From Rhizobiales bacterium IMCC20636 (GTDB lineage Bacteria > Pseudomonadota > Alphaproteobacteria > Rhizobiales > GCA-2746425): 64,000 nt of DNA. Below, in pieces: positions 7,868-15,774 of the stretch. Numbering within the stretch: position 1 is the first letter of the stretch; every line of letters starts with the position of its first letter. The DNA lies in NCBI GenBank assembly GCA_016865015.1, contig CP018226.1, positions 3,131,001-3,195,000 on the forward strand, in the 5' to 3' direction. Made by a program: the position numbers and the translations under genes. The notes below the pieces were generated by a model, which made no database searches, was not told the DNA's origin, and saw only the letters and a program-made list of their open reading frames with translations.

Positions 7868-9312
7868 CAGGCGCTTCTCCTCAGCCGTTCGGCTTCATCA
7901 TCGGGTTGCTCACTGCTGCTGGAAGGTCGGTCAGCGTCGATGTCCGTATCATTCTCGGTGGCGCGCACGCAAGGGAGGGAGATGGTCACGACTGTCCCCT
8001 CGCCAAGAACACTCTCCAAGCTTAACGTACCGCCATGAAGTGCTGCCATGTTCTTCACCAGAGCGAGACCGAGCCCCACCCCAGGTCGCGGCAATTGCGC
8101 GTCAACAACGCGCTCAAAGCTTTTGGCAAGACGTGGCAGGGCCTCGTCAGGAATGCCAATGCCTGCGTCCTCGACGACAAAGTTCATGTGCCCAAGTCTT
8201 TTCTCGACTGTCAAAGACATCCGGGTTTCGGGTTCGCTGAATTTCATGGCATTTTCGAGGATGTTCAACAGCATCTGACGGCAGCAATCCTGGTCTGCAT
8301 ACAGGGTTGGGAGGTTTGCCGGGCAGCGCAGTTCAACCGTCATGCCCTTTTCGCTGAGCTGCGGTTCCAGAATGGCAATGCATTCTTCACACAAGCGAAC
8401 AACGTCAAACGATGATGGAGACAGGTTTAACTGTCCCGCTTCCAGTTGACCTGCAATCAGCATCTTATCGACAACACTCAAAAGGTGCTGGCCAGCATGA
8501 TGTATGTATCCGGCATATTCCTGCCGCCGTTCATCTGATTGGAAAGCAAATTTGTCGCCTGCCAGAATTTCAGAAAAACCCAATATGGAATTGAGCGGCG
8601 AACGCAGTTCATGAGCCAAAGTGCTGACTGCAGTCATGAACTGATCTTCGGAAGCATCTTTAACCTGCGCAGTCTTGAGAGCAGCCTGCAACGCCACTTC
8701 AGAAGTTGCATCCTGCAAAGAACTGATGCAGCCATCATGGCACCAATGAGCCATGAAGGTAAAAGGCTGATAAGTGCCTGGCGCGTCACCAAGCGCCAGA
8801 TGAACTCTGATCGGGGCAACAACTTTGCTGCAGCTTGCATCGGAAACCGCCTTGAGAAAGGCCGGTCGATCGCTGACGCGCATGAGGTTCAGCAAACCTT
8901 TGCCAAGCACCGTATGGCCAAGATCAATCAGCAGAGGATGCAAGGAGCAAGAATGCGCAACAACATCACCATTCACATCATGGCGCAAAGTCAATTCGTT
9001 CATCGGGCAGAGTGATTCGGCATTCGCCTCACCACTTCGCACTTTCCCTGTCGGCAGTGTGTTTGCTGAGTTCTTTGGTGATGGCACCAGCAAAGCCGCA
9101 AAAGCACCGAGGACAGAGGCTCCGATTGCAATGCCTATCAAAGGAGCTGTCTGAGTCACCATCATCCGGGAGGCTGCAAGAAGAATTGGCATAGACAGGC
9201 CAGCACCGATCAGGGCGCCAGCCAGCATTCTTGTCTCCAGTCCGCCGGGTACGACCGACAGGACTGGACTGGAATGCGTTTCCCCATTTTGGGATTTTTC
9301 AAAAATCTTCAA
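7867..9312 (-). CDS. Membrane sensor histidine kinase
   Basis: Two hydrophobic segments near residues 28-45 and 51-72 anchor a 481-residue histidine kinase. A PAS-like region with no clear signature covers about residues 95-215. The HisKA dimerisation domain has the phospho-accepting His234 in TLAHELRSPLNSILGFSEIL. The ATPase domain shows the N box (NILENAMKFSEP), G1 (EDAGIGIPDEAL) and G2 (GVGLGLALVKNMAALHGG). All motifs are complete, so it should be active. No response regulator lies in the window. The HisKA sequence resembles the PleC/DivJ class of alphaproteobacterial kinases, but I cannot assign it to one member. It leads an operon with the peptidoglycan-binding and DUF1491 proteins. The last 35 residues are polar and probably disordered. 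Confidence 0.9.
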   Translation of the reverse strand: MKIFEKSQNGETHSSPVLSVVPGGLETRMLAGALIGAGLSMPILLAASRMMVTQTAPLIGIAIGASVLGAFAALLVPSPKNSANTLPTGKVRSGEANAESLCPMNELTLRHDVNGDVVAHSCSLHPLLIDLGHTVLGKGLLNLMRVSDRPAFLKAVSDASCSKVVAPIRVHLALGDAPGTYQPFTFMAHWCHDGCISSLQDATSEVALQAALKTAQVKDASEDQFMTAVSTLAHELRSPLNSILGFSEILAGDKFAFQSDERRQEYAGYIHHAGQHLLSVVDKMLIAGQLEAGQLNLSPSSFDVVRLCEECIAILEPQLSEKGMTVELRCPANLPTLYADQDCCRQMLLNILENAMKFSEPETRMSLTVEKRLGHMNFVVEDAGIGIPDEALPRLAKSFERVVDAQLPRPGVGLGLALVKNMAALHGGTLSLESVLGEGTVVTISLPCVRATENDTDIDADRPSSSSEQPDDEAERLRRSA

Positions 9313-9654
9313 CGGATGCTGCCTGCTGTTTATTCACTCAAGGAGCATCATTACAGGCAAGGTTTACCGTAAGGCTAAGACGAAGCACGCTGGCCTAAAT
9401 CACGCCAAATTTTGCCAAAACACCTGTAAAAACCGGGTTTCGTGGTAAATAAACTGTTAACAAATACCGGTAAACAGGGACAATCCAGCAGTTCCCGGTG
9501 TAGATTTCCTAGACGCTGTGTTGTGCTGCAGCCGTTAATTACAATTTGAAATAAATTCAAAAACAGTTTGCCATTCATCTTAAATGGCAGCGTTCTAATA
9601 TGAGAATGAAGTTCAAAGTGTGATTGTCCCAAACAGATAACCGAGTGGATATAA
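9313..9654. promoter_or_regulatory. Divergent intergenic region between kinase operon and DUF5330 gene
   Basis: No gene is visible in these 342 bases. The part from 9410 to 9560 is AT-rich, as expected for two back-to-back promoters. A TTAA-N7-TTTA sequence on the minus strand at 9446-9460 is one mismatch from a CtrA full site. I could not assign -35 and -10 boxes with confidence. Confidence 0.35.
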
Positions 9655-10149
9655 ATGTTTTTCGTACGTTCCATCTTCTGGCTGAGCCTTGTGTTTTTTC
9701 TCATGCCGGTGGCACCTGAGGATCAGGATAAAATTGAGGCTATCTCGCCATTCGAGGCTGTTGGAGCCGCTGCCGCCGCCGTCCGGGACATTTCCGGTTT
9801 TTGTGGACGCAACCCGGAGACCTGTGAAACCGGTGGCAAAGCAGCCTTGGCGCTTGGCTACAAAGCAAAATATGGCGCACAGCAATTGCTGTCCTCATCT
9901 GATGATGAGCCAAGCGATGAGAATGAAGCGCTGGGTGATGGCAATGTTGAACAACCTCTTGCCGGTCTGACAAGTACAATTGCAGGGATCATACCAGTTG
10001 AGGACACCATCTCGATTGTCCAATCCGCTACTCATGTACTAGCCACCACGGACGATGTATCACAAGGTCCTGTCGTATCTGCTGAAGCAATTGTCCCGGC
10101 CTCGGCAACGCGCGCCACGCCTACCCCCCGCGCGCGGCCCAATATCTGA
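9655..10149 (+). CDS. DUF5330 domain protein
   Basis: This 164-residue protein matches the small alphaproteobacterial DUF5330 family: a short hydrophobic N-terminus (FFVRSIFWLSLVFFLMPVAP) followed by the conserved stretch AAVRDISGFCGRNPETCETGGKA (in part), with two conserved Cys residues that could form a disulfide in the periplasm, and then ALGYKAKYGAQQL. The C-terminal 80 residues are low-complexity and acidic or Ala/Thr/Pro-rich, and end in RATPTPRARP. It lies 114 bases before sufE on the same strand. Its function is unknown. Confidence 0.8.
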   Translation: MFFVRSIFWLSLVFFLMPVAPEDQDKIEAISPFEAVGAAAAAVRDISGFCGRNPETCETGGKAALALGYKAKYGAQQLLSSSDDEPSDENEALGDGNVEQPLAGLTSTIAGIIPVEDTISIVQSATHVLATTDDVSQGPVVSAEAIVPASATRATPTPRARPNI

Positions 10150-10263
10150 CATCTGGACTGCGACACGTTACTGATCTGGATCATCCTGACGGACAGGCGC
10201 TTCAAACCAGCTTCGTGCGCTCCATATCTATAGTTGTCATACAGTTTGCCAGAGATCAGTATT

Positions 10264-10677
10264 ATGAACATTACAGACGTCATTGAAAACTTCTCCTATC
10301 TGGATGATTGGGAGGATCGCTATAAATATGTGATCGAGTTGGGCAAAGAACTTGAACCGATGCCAGACGCCTTGCAGGTGGATGCCAACAAGGTGCGAGG
10401 CTGTTCCAGTCAGGTCTGGCTGGCAACCAGTGTTTCTGAGCGAGATGGCGAAGCCGTGCTGCACTTTCTTGGCAACAGTGACGCACACATTGTGCGCGGC
10501 CTGGTTTGCATTACCCTTGCTATTTTCAATGACAAGACGGCTCGGGAAATTGTTGATCTGGACGCAGACGCTATTTTCCAGAAGATACAACTGCGCGAAC
10601 ACATCTCGGCACAACGATCAAACGGTCTGAATTCAATGCTCCAACGCATTCGGGCCGACGCACATAATCTGTTATGA
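10264..10677 (+). CDS. sufE: SufE family Fe-S cluster assembly protein
   Basis: SufE accepts sulfane sulfur from the SufS cysteine desulfurase and passes it to the SufBCD scaffold. The 137-residue product shows the acceptor Cys47 in the family motif KVRGCSSQVW, preceded by WEDRYKYVIELGKELEPMPD, and ends in the RSNGLNSMLQRI helix, all typical of SufE. I chose the ATG at 10264; the open frame reaches 10234, but the family N-terminus begins here. No other suf gene is in the window, so this is a stand-alone copy. A strong hairpin terminator follows. Confidence 0.93.
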   Translation: MNITDVIENFSYLDDWEDRYKYVIELGKELEPMPDALQVDANKVRGCSSQVWLATSVSERDGEAVLHFLGNSDAHIVRGLVCITLAIFNDKTAREIVDLDADAIFQKIQLREHISAQRSNGLNSMLQRIRADAHNLL

Positions 10678-10740
10678 TCGCTTGAAGCAAGTTTCACCAA
10701 TGCGGATCATTGTTCTCAATTGAACGAGGAAAAGCACTGT

Positions 10741-10787
10741 GAACAAGAAAAAGCCCGGAGCTGTTGCTGCCGGGCTTTTTCTTGTTC
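10741..10787. terminator. Bidirectional rho-independent terminator between sufE and mucR
   Basis: A perfect 18-bp inverted repeat (10741-10758 and 10770-10787) encloses an 11-base loop. The stem reads GAACAAGAAAAAGCCCGG and its partner CCGGGCTTTTTCTTGTTC. Each strand therefore has a GC-rich stem followed by a run of five T, as needed for termination in both directions. It sits between the convergent sufE and mucR genes. Confidence 0.9.
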
Positions 10788-10815
10788 AATCGAGAACACG
10801 TGTAGTTGGAATCGT

Positions 10816-11262
10816 CTATGCTTTTTTAGGACGACGTCCGCGCTTCTGTGTGCCGCGTCCAAGCCCCATCTGCTTCGCAAGCTCAGAACGCGCGCGAGCA
10901 TAGTTGGGTGCAACCATTGGATAATCTGGTGCAAGGCCCCATTTTTCCCGGTACTCTTCAGGTGACAGATCGTAATGTGTGCGCAAATGGCGCTTCAGCG
11001 ATTTGAATTTCTTGCCGTCTTCCAGACAAATCAGAAAGTCTGGTGTAATGGATCGACGAGGTGACACTGCTGGTGTCAAAGGCTCAGGTTCCGGCTCGTT
11101 ATTGGACTCGCTGATATTCGTGAACGCTTCATGTACATTTCTGATGATAGCGGGCAAATCAGATCCAGCGACTGCATTGTTGCTTACATAGGCGGCAACA
11201 ACATCGGCTGTCAGATCGATCAGATCACTGTCAATCGTTCCAGCTGACTTTGTTTCATCCAT
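10816..11262 (-). CDS. mucR: MucR/Ros family zinc-finger transcriptional regulator
   Basis: MucR/Ros proteins are AT-rich-DNA-binding repressors, with H-NS-like behaviour, that control surface polysaccharide, motility and cell-cycle genes in Hyphomicrobiales. The N-terminal half (LIDLTADVVAAYVSNNAV) is the oligomerisation region. The C-terminal half carries the prokaryotic zinc finger: PDFLICLEDGKKFKSLKRHLRTHYDL with a CxxD and HxxxH ligand set (sequence given in part), then LSPEEYREKWGLAPDYPMVAPNYA. The C-terminus is basic (GTQKRGRRPKKA). I chose the ATG at 11262 because a GGAG lies nine bases upstream; an ATG at 11277 has no such site. An AT-rich upstream region suits autorepression, which is known in the family. 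Confidence 0.92.
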   Translation of the reverse strand: MDETKSAGTIDSDLIDLTADVVAAYVSNNAVAGSDLPAIIRNVHEAFTNISESNNEPEPEPLTPAVSPRRSITPDFLICLEDGKKFKSLKRHLRTHYDLSPEEYREKWGLAPDYPMVAPNYARARSELAKQMGLGRGTQKRGRRPKKA

Positions 11263-12085
11263 GAATTTAAACTCCATATTGTTTTTATTTGCTATATTTT
11301 CTACGGCCTATGTAGAGCAGCGATAAAAAAATAACAATCGCGAAAAAACAGAAAATGATATCCCTGTTTTGTATATTGCTCTAATTGTGTATATTATGAG
11401 CCTAATCAATCGCAAGAATCTTGCTTTGCATCAACAATTCAATCCAAGAATATAACACAGCTCCGGCTATTTCAGATTGTGGATAATTGTTAATTCAACT
11501 TTGATTAGATTTTGTTTTTACTACAAATTTATTTTCAATTCTTTGTATTTTGAGCTCACAAACGTGATTCGGCTGACCGGATATGAACGTTTACGGCCAA
11601 TTCCTCGACTGAAACGTCGCTTTCAAGCAGATCATTCATTCGCTTTCGACTCTCTAGACCACTTGGTGCTATCCACCACCTGTTTCAATCACTCATTGGT
11701 TAAAGTTCTGCATAATCTTTGATTTGTCTGCACAGCCGTAAACCGATTGTTGGTTGCGACCACTATGGACAATGTGAAGCGCTTGACGGTACGGCACTAC
11801 TTGAGCCTGCACTCGCCCGCTTCTTGTCTATACGAAACGGTTTGGCTGAGCTTCCAACTTTACTGGCTATCTCGCCTGATGAACTGGTCGGGATCATCAA
11901 ACGATTCCATAAACACGAGAAACACTGTTGGCCAACAGCCAAGGCAATTGAATTGACCCGGATACCATTTGTGGATTGAGGCACGAAACCACAAACAAGC
12001 CATAAACATGGCAAGTGTATGTCCTTGCCAAGAAACAACGATCAGAATGTAGGCAGATCTTGATGTCTATTCGTCTGCGCTGCGC
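11263..12085. other. Gene-poor region upstream of mucR, partly AT-rich
   Basis: About 820 bases without a gene I can support. The first 300 bases are clearly AT-rich (runs such as TAAAAAAATAACAATC, and TATATT motifs near 11370-11395) and are the likely mucR promoter and a place where AT-binding MucR could act on its own gene. The rest has open frames on both strands at 11477-11722, 11719-11979 and 11763-12038, but none has a ribosome binding site or recognisable family. A short hairpin (GGCAAG...CTTGCC) lies near 12009-12028. A small RNA or an orphan small gene is possible but not shown. Confidence 0.5.
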
Positions 12086-12454
12086 TCAGTCGATTTCGGT
12101 TGGCTTGCGCAACTCATCATTCTGATAATCAGCCATGTCTTCGCAACGTGTCGATGGTTCAGGACGATAACCGACCAGATATGCACTGCGCGCCAACAGG
12201 TGAGATGAAATGGGAGCGGTCAACAAGAAGAAAACGATTGCCGCTATTGCGCGCGTTACCACATCCAGTTCCTGTGAATACACCGCCAGAGCCAACAGCA
12301 TCAGACCGGAGCCAAGCGTGCCAGCCTTACTGGCCGCGTGGGTACGCGTATAAAGGTCAGGCAGTCTGATCAGACCAATCGTTGCGATGACTGCAAAGGC
12401 AACGCCAATCAGCATGATCACACCGGTCGCGATCAAAACCAAATCATGTGTCAT
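12086..12454 (-). CDS. mrpG: Mrp Na+/H+ antiporter subunit G
   Basis: MrpG (MnhG/PhaG) is a small three-helix subunit of the hetero-oligomeric Na+/H+ antiporter. The 122-residue product has hydrophobic segments at about residues 5-28, 38-58 and 66-86. It shows the family signature [22 protein letters not shown] and the third helix [22 protein letters not shown] (in part). The C-terminus (about 25 residues) is polar and variable. It is the last gene of the operon, and its ATG overlaps the stop of mrpF by four bases. Confidence 0.93.
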   Translation of the reverse strand: MTHDLVLIATGVIMLIGVAFAVIATIGLIRLPDLYTRTHAASKAGTLGSGLMLLALAVYSQELDVVTRAIAAIVFFLLTAPISSHLLARSAYLVGYRPEPSTRCEDMADYQNDELRKPTEID

Positions 12455-12813
12455 TGATCTGCTCCTGTGCTTTGACGAATTTCCTGTTCTATCAGGTTTT
12501 GCTTACCCTCAGGATCCGGTCCCTCTTTGAAGGTGGCCCCGCGGCTCAGGACATAACGGGAGAAGGCAACGGTTGCCAGAAAGCCAATAAGGCCAAGCGC
12601 AATGGCAACATCGATGTAGAGAAAAAATCCGGTTTTGATTCCAATGACTGCGATAAAGCCGATGCCAACAGCAACAAGCATATCCAGCGCCAGAATTCGG
12701 TCTGGCAAAGTCGGTCCGCGCACAATGCGTACGATGATCAGCAAAAATGCGATGACCAGCATCGCCAGTGACAGATTGACAGCATATTCCAGGAAGGTTT
12801 CAGCTGCACTCAT
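12451..12813 (-). CDS. mrpF: Mrp Na+/H+ antiporter subunit F
   Basis: MrpF is a small membrane subunit of the Mrp complex. The 120-residue product has three hydrophobic helices (about residues 10-30, 38-58 and 62-84), with the family motif [16 protein letters not shown] between the first two and [20 protein letters not shown] in the last. The C-terminal tail of 30 residues is polar. Four-base overlaps with mrpE upstream and mrpG downstream show tight coupling. Confidence 0.93.
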   Translation of the reverse strand: MSAAETFLEYAVNLSLAMLVIAFLLIIVRIVRGPTLPDRILALDMLVAVGIGFIAVIGIKTGFFLYIDVAIALGLIGFLATVAFSRYVLSRGATFKEGPDPEGKQNLIEQEIRQSTGADQ

Positions 12814-13286
12814 CGAAACGCCTCCATAATCTTCATTTCAAACCCTTCGGCAATATCGCGTTTCAGAGCCTCGTCATCGGTTACATTGATGGCATGGATA
12901 TACAGAATTCTGCGGTCCGGTGACACATCAACAGACAAGGTCCCAGGCGTTAGCGTGATCAGATTGGCCAACAGTGTGATTTCAAAATCTTTGTCAACGC
13001 GAAGCGGATAGGCGACGAAGGCCGGGTTGATTTCCATTTTGGGAGACAGGACCAGCTTTGCCACCGACACCGCAGACAGAACCAACTCATACAGAAATAG
13101 CAATAACAGGCTGGTGACCCGACGCGCGCGGCTCAGATAGCCAACTGTACCCACCTGCTCTCGGATCAATGACAGGGCCAAGGCCGCCAGGGCAAACCCA
13201 AACAGCAAATTCGGCAGGCTGAACGAGCCGGTGATGGCAGCCCAGACCAGCGCCAAAAGGATATTAATCAGAAACAGCGAATTCAT
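12810..13286 (-). CDS. mrpE: Mrp Na+/H+ antiporter subunit E
   Basis: MrpE is the subunit with N-terminal helices and a cytosolic domain found in all Mrp complexes. The 158-residue protein has hydrophobic helices near residues 3-40 and 60-80, then the typical [14 protein letters not shown] and [20 protein letters not shown] motifs and a soluble end containing the family HAIN sequence ([12 protein letters not shown]). Four-base overlaps at both ends link it to mrpD and mrpF. Confidence 0.93.
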   Translation of the reverse strand: MNSLFLINILLALVWAAITGSFSLPNLLFGFALAALALSLIREQVGTVGYLSRARRVTSLLLLFLYELVLSAVSVAKLVLSPKMEINPAFVAYPLRVDKDFEITLLANLITLTPGTLSVDVSPDRRILYIHAINVTDDEALKRDIAEGFEMKIMEAFR

Positions 13287-14962
13287 GATCCATCTCCTGA
13301 TTGGCTTTCCTCAGTGGAATTAGCGTCCGGACCATCAGCATCTGTCCCAATTTCCTCACCAATATCAGCCTCCGTAGAGTCTTTTCCCAACACTGACTCC
13401 ACATATGCGTCGCTGTATAGCAGCCCGCCAGCTCCACCGGCCGCAATATTCAGATAGGGCCTTGGCAGGAAGCCCAGTGCGATGACAAGGATTGTCAGAC
13501 CAATGATCGGGAACAACATGTCGCGTCGGTCGGCAGGATCAGTCATCGGCATGTCGGTGATCGCAATGCTTTCCCCATCCGGCGTTCCAACGGGGCCCCC
13601 ACGCCAGAAACTCATGATCCAAATTCTTCCAACAGCAATTGTGGTGAGGAACCCCGTCACCAGAATGGCGCCGGCGAGCCAGCCATTTCCACCGGCCAGA
13701 GATGCCTGAATCAGCGTCAGTTTGGGCCAGAACCCGGAGAATGGTGGCAAGCCGGCAATGGCAAATGCAAGGATCAGAAAAATGGCTGACAGGAACGGAT
13801 CGCGGGCATAAAGGCCACCGAGGCGGCGTAAATCGTGAGACCCGGCCTGATGAATCATCAGGCCACAGGTCATATAGAGCGCAGTCATGACAATCATCGA
13901 ATGAACCGCATACATGATCGCGCCCATCAGCCCAAGATCTGAGGCCAGAGCAATACCGGCCAGCATGGAGCCAATACCTGACACGACCAGATACCCCATT
14001 GTCCGTCGAATGTCGCTCTGAGCCAATGCGCCCAACACACCGAGCAGCATCGTCGCTCCGGCGATCCAGGCCAGAATGTCCGTGAACACAGCCAGGGATG
14101 CCGGCATCAACATCACCAGCGTGCGAAGCAGCGCATAAACGCCGACCTTTGTCAGCAGACCGGCAAATACGGCCGACACAACGATGCGCGGCGTGTGGTA
14201 GGCAGCGGGCAGCCAGCTGAACACCGGAAATGCGGCGGCCTTCATGGCAAAAGCAAGAAGATACAAAGCGGCAATGGTGTTGATCGGTGCTCCATCAGGC
14301 AACTCGGCGACGCGCACAGCAATGTCAGCCATATTCAATGTGCCGACCAATCCGTAGAGATAGGCAGTTGCTATCAGGAACAATGTTGTGGCGATGAGAT
14401 TCAGAAACGCATATTTGACGGCGCCATCCAACTGCGCTTTTTCATTGCCCAGTATCAACAGCCCGAATGAGGCGATCAGCAGAACTTCAAACCAGACATA
14501 CAGATTAAAGATATCACCGGTCAGAAACGCTCCGCAGACACCAGCCATCAGCAGAACCAGGAATGGGAAAAAGCCGTAACGTCGATGCTGTGTATCGATT
14601 TCAGTCAGGGCATAGAGGCCGCAGAAGAACGATACAATTGCGGCAACAAGAACCATAACCGCACCGAGAATATCGACGGCGAAGGTAATTCCAAATGGCG
14701 GCAACCAACGCCCCATCGTCATGACAATAGGGCCGCTATTCAGCACATGGGAAAGCAAACCGACAGCGGCGACAACCAATAGTGCCAGAACCCCAACTGC
14801 GGTTCTGCCTTGAATCGCGGTGTTCTTGCGTTGTGCCAGCAAAAATGCGCCGCCGAGCAGGCAGATGACAACCGGCGCAACCACAAGCCAGTCGGCAAGG
14901 GCCGGAACATCGGTGACCATAGCTCCCGTAAGATCAACAGGTTCTGTTGGTTTTCCTGCCAT
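13283..14962 (-). CDS. mrpD: Mrp Na+/H+ antiporter subunit D
   Basis: MrpD is an antiporter-like subunit related to complex I NuoM/NuoN with about 14 helices. The conserved helix-5 glutamate needed for transport is Glu159 in LYVWFEVLLIASFG, and a conserved lysine region is seen in AAAFPVFSWLPAAYHTPRIVVS (in part). Length is 559 residues, longer than the usual 490-500 because of a polar C-terminal tail of about 45 residues rich in Asp, Glu, Ser and Gly (STEADIGEEIGTDADG). That tail has no counterpart in the family core and may be disordered. It lies 15 bases after mrpC and overlaps mrpE by four bases. Confidence 0.94.
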   Translation of the reverse strand: MAGKPTEPVDLTGAMVTDVPALADWLVVAPVVICLLGGAFLLAQRKNTAIQGRTAVGVLALLVVAAVGLLSHVLNSGPIVMTMGRWLPPFGITFAVDILGAVMVLVAAIVSFFCGLYALTEIDTQHRRYGFFPFLVLLMAGVCGAFLTGDIFNLYVWFEVLLIASFGLLILGNEKAQLDGAVKYAFLNLIATTLFLIATAYLYGLVGTLNMADIAVRVAELPDGAPINTIAALYLLAFAMKAAAFPVFSWLPAAYHTPRIVVSAVFAGLLTKVGVYALLRTLVMLMPASLAVFTDILAWIAGATMLLGVLGALAQSDIRRTMGYLVVSGIGSMLAGIALASDLGLMGAIMYAVHSMIVMTALYMTCGLMIHQAGSHDLRRLGGLYARDPFLSAIFLILAFAIAGLPPFSGFWPKLTLIQASLAGGNGWLAGAILVTGFLTTIAVGRIWIMSFWRGGPVGTPDGESIAITDMPMTDPADRRDMLFPIIGLTILVIALGFLPRPYLNIAAGGAGGLLYSDAYVESVLGKDSTEADIGEEIGTDADGPDANSTEESQSGDGS

Positions 14963-14977
14963 AATCCGTTCTCAGCC

Positions 14978-15355
14978 CTAGTAACCGGTTGGCGGGGCGG
15001 CTTCATCAGCCGGCTCCGCAATGCGCATGGTGTCAGTGTCATCCGTGCCCAATTCCTGAAAGGCGCGATAGGCCAGCGTCAGCAAGAATGCAAAGAAAGA
15101 AAATGAAATAACGATAGCCGTCAGAACAAGCGCCTGAGGCAGTGGATTGGCGATGGACGGATCTGCCACAATCATGCCATCGGGCACAATGGGAGGCACT
15201 TCTCTGGTCAAGCGTCCACTGGTGAAGATCAGAAGATTGACGGCATTGCCAAGTACAGCCACACCGAGCAGAATCCGAATGACGTGCGGTGACAGCATGA
15301 GATAGACAGCCGTCACAAAAAAGATGCCGATCAAGGCGGCAAGTGCAACTTCCAT
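14978..15355 (-). CDS. mrpC: Mrp Na+/H+ antiporter subunit C
   Basis: MrpC is homologous to complex I NuoK: three helices and a conserved acidic site. The 125-residue product shows ALIGIFFVTAVYLMLS, then HVIRILLGVAVLGNAVNLLIF, then PQALVLTAIVISFSFFAFLLTL (in part). Its ATG shares one base with the mrpB stop codon. The last 20 residues are polar. Assignment rests on order and helix pattern as well as the PQALVLTAIVI motif. Confidence 0.94.
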   Translation of the reverse strand: MEVALAALIGIFFVTAVYLMLSPHVIRILLGVAVLGNAVNLLIFTSGRLTREVPPIVPDGMIVADPSIANPLPQALVLTAIVISFSFFAFLLTLAYRAFQELGTDDTDTMRIAEPADEAAPPTGY

Positions 15356-15774
15356 TACAATCTCTCCCGCTCTTCGAGGCCAAGCGCAATGGACGCTATG
15401 GTTCCCAACACCACCAGATAGACACCAATGTCGAAAACAAGTGGTGTCGACAAAGCAATCTCAACACCGAAAATGGTCGGGTAAATCCAGAGGCCCGTAA
15501 AAAACGGCACGCCGGAAAAGAGCGAAATGATGCCCGACGACGCGCCAATAAAGAGGCCAGTGCCCGCAATCGACATTGGATGAAAGACAAGAGCCCGGCG
15601 CACGGGCGGCACACCGCAGGCAATGCCGTAAATCGCAAAAGCCGAAGCTGCTATCAGACCACCAATAAACCCGCCGCCAGGTTCATTGTGCCCGCGCAGC
15701 AGAACGAAAATCGAAAACAACACCATCAGACTGGTCAGATATGGTGCCGTGGTCCGGAAGATCACGGTTCTCAT
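15355..15774 (-). CDS. mrpB: Mrp Na+/H+ antiporter subunit B
   Basis: MrpB is a four-helix subunit (MnhB family). The 139-residue protein begins [48 protein letters not shown] (given here as landmarks only in part), which contains the family signature [13 protein letters not shown], and ends with the [17 protein letters not shown] helix. It is a separate gene, not fused to mrpA, as in the seven-gene (group 1) type of Mrp operon. Four bases overlap mrpA; one base is shared with mrpC. Confidence 0.94.
   Translation of the reverse strand: MRTVIFRTTAPYLTSLMVLFSIFVLLRGHNEPGGGFIGGLIAASAFAIYGIACGVPPVRRALVFHPMSIAGTGLFIGASSGIISLFSGVPFFTGLWIYPTIFGVEIALSTPLVFDIGVYLVVLGTIASIALGLEERERL

Noticed and set aside
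11719-11979. Plus-strand frame of 86 codons in the region upstream of mucR.
   Set aside because: TTG start, no ribosome binding site and no family; overlapping frames exist on both strands. It cannot be excluded as an orphan gene, but I cannot support it.
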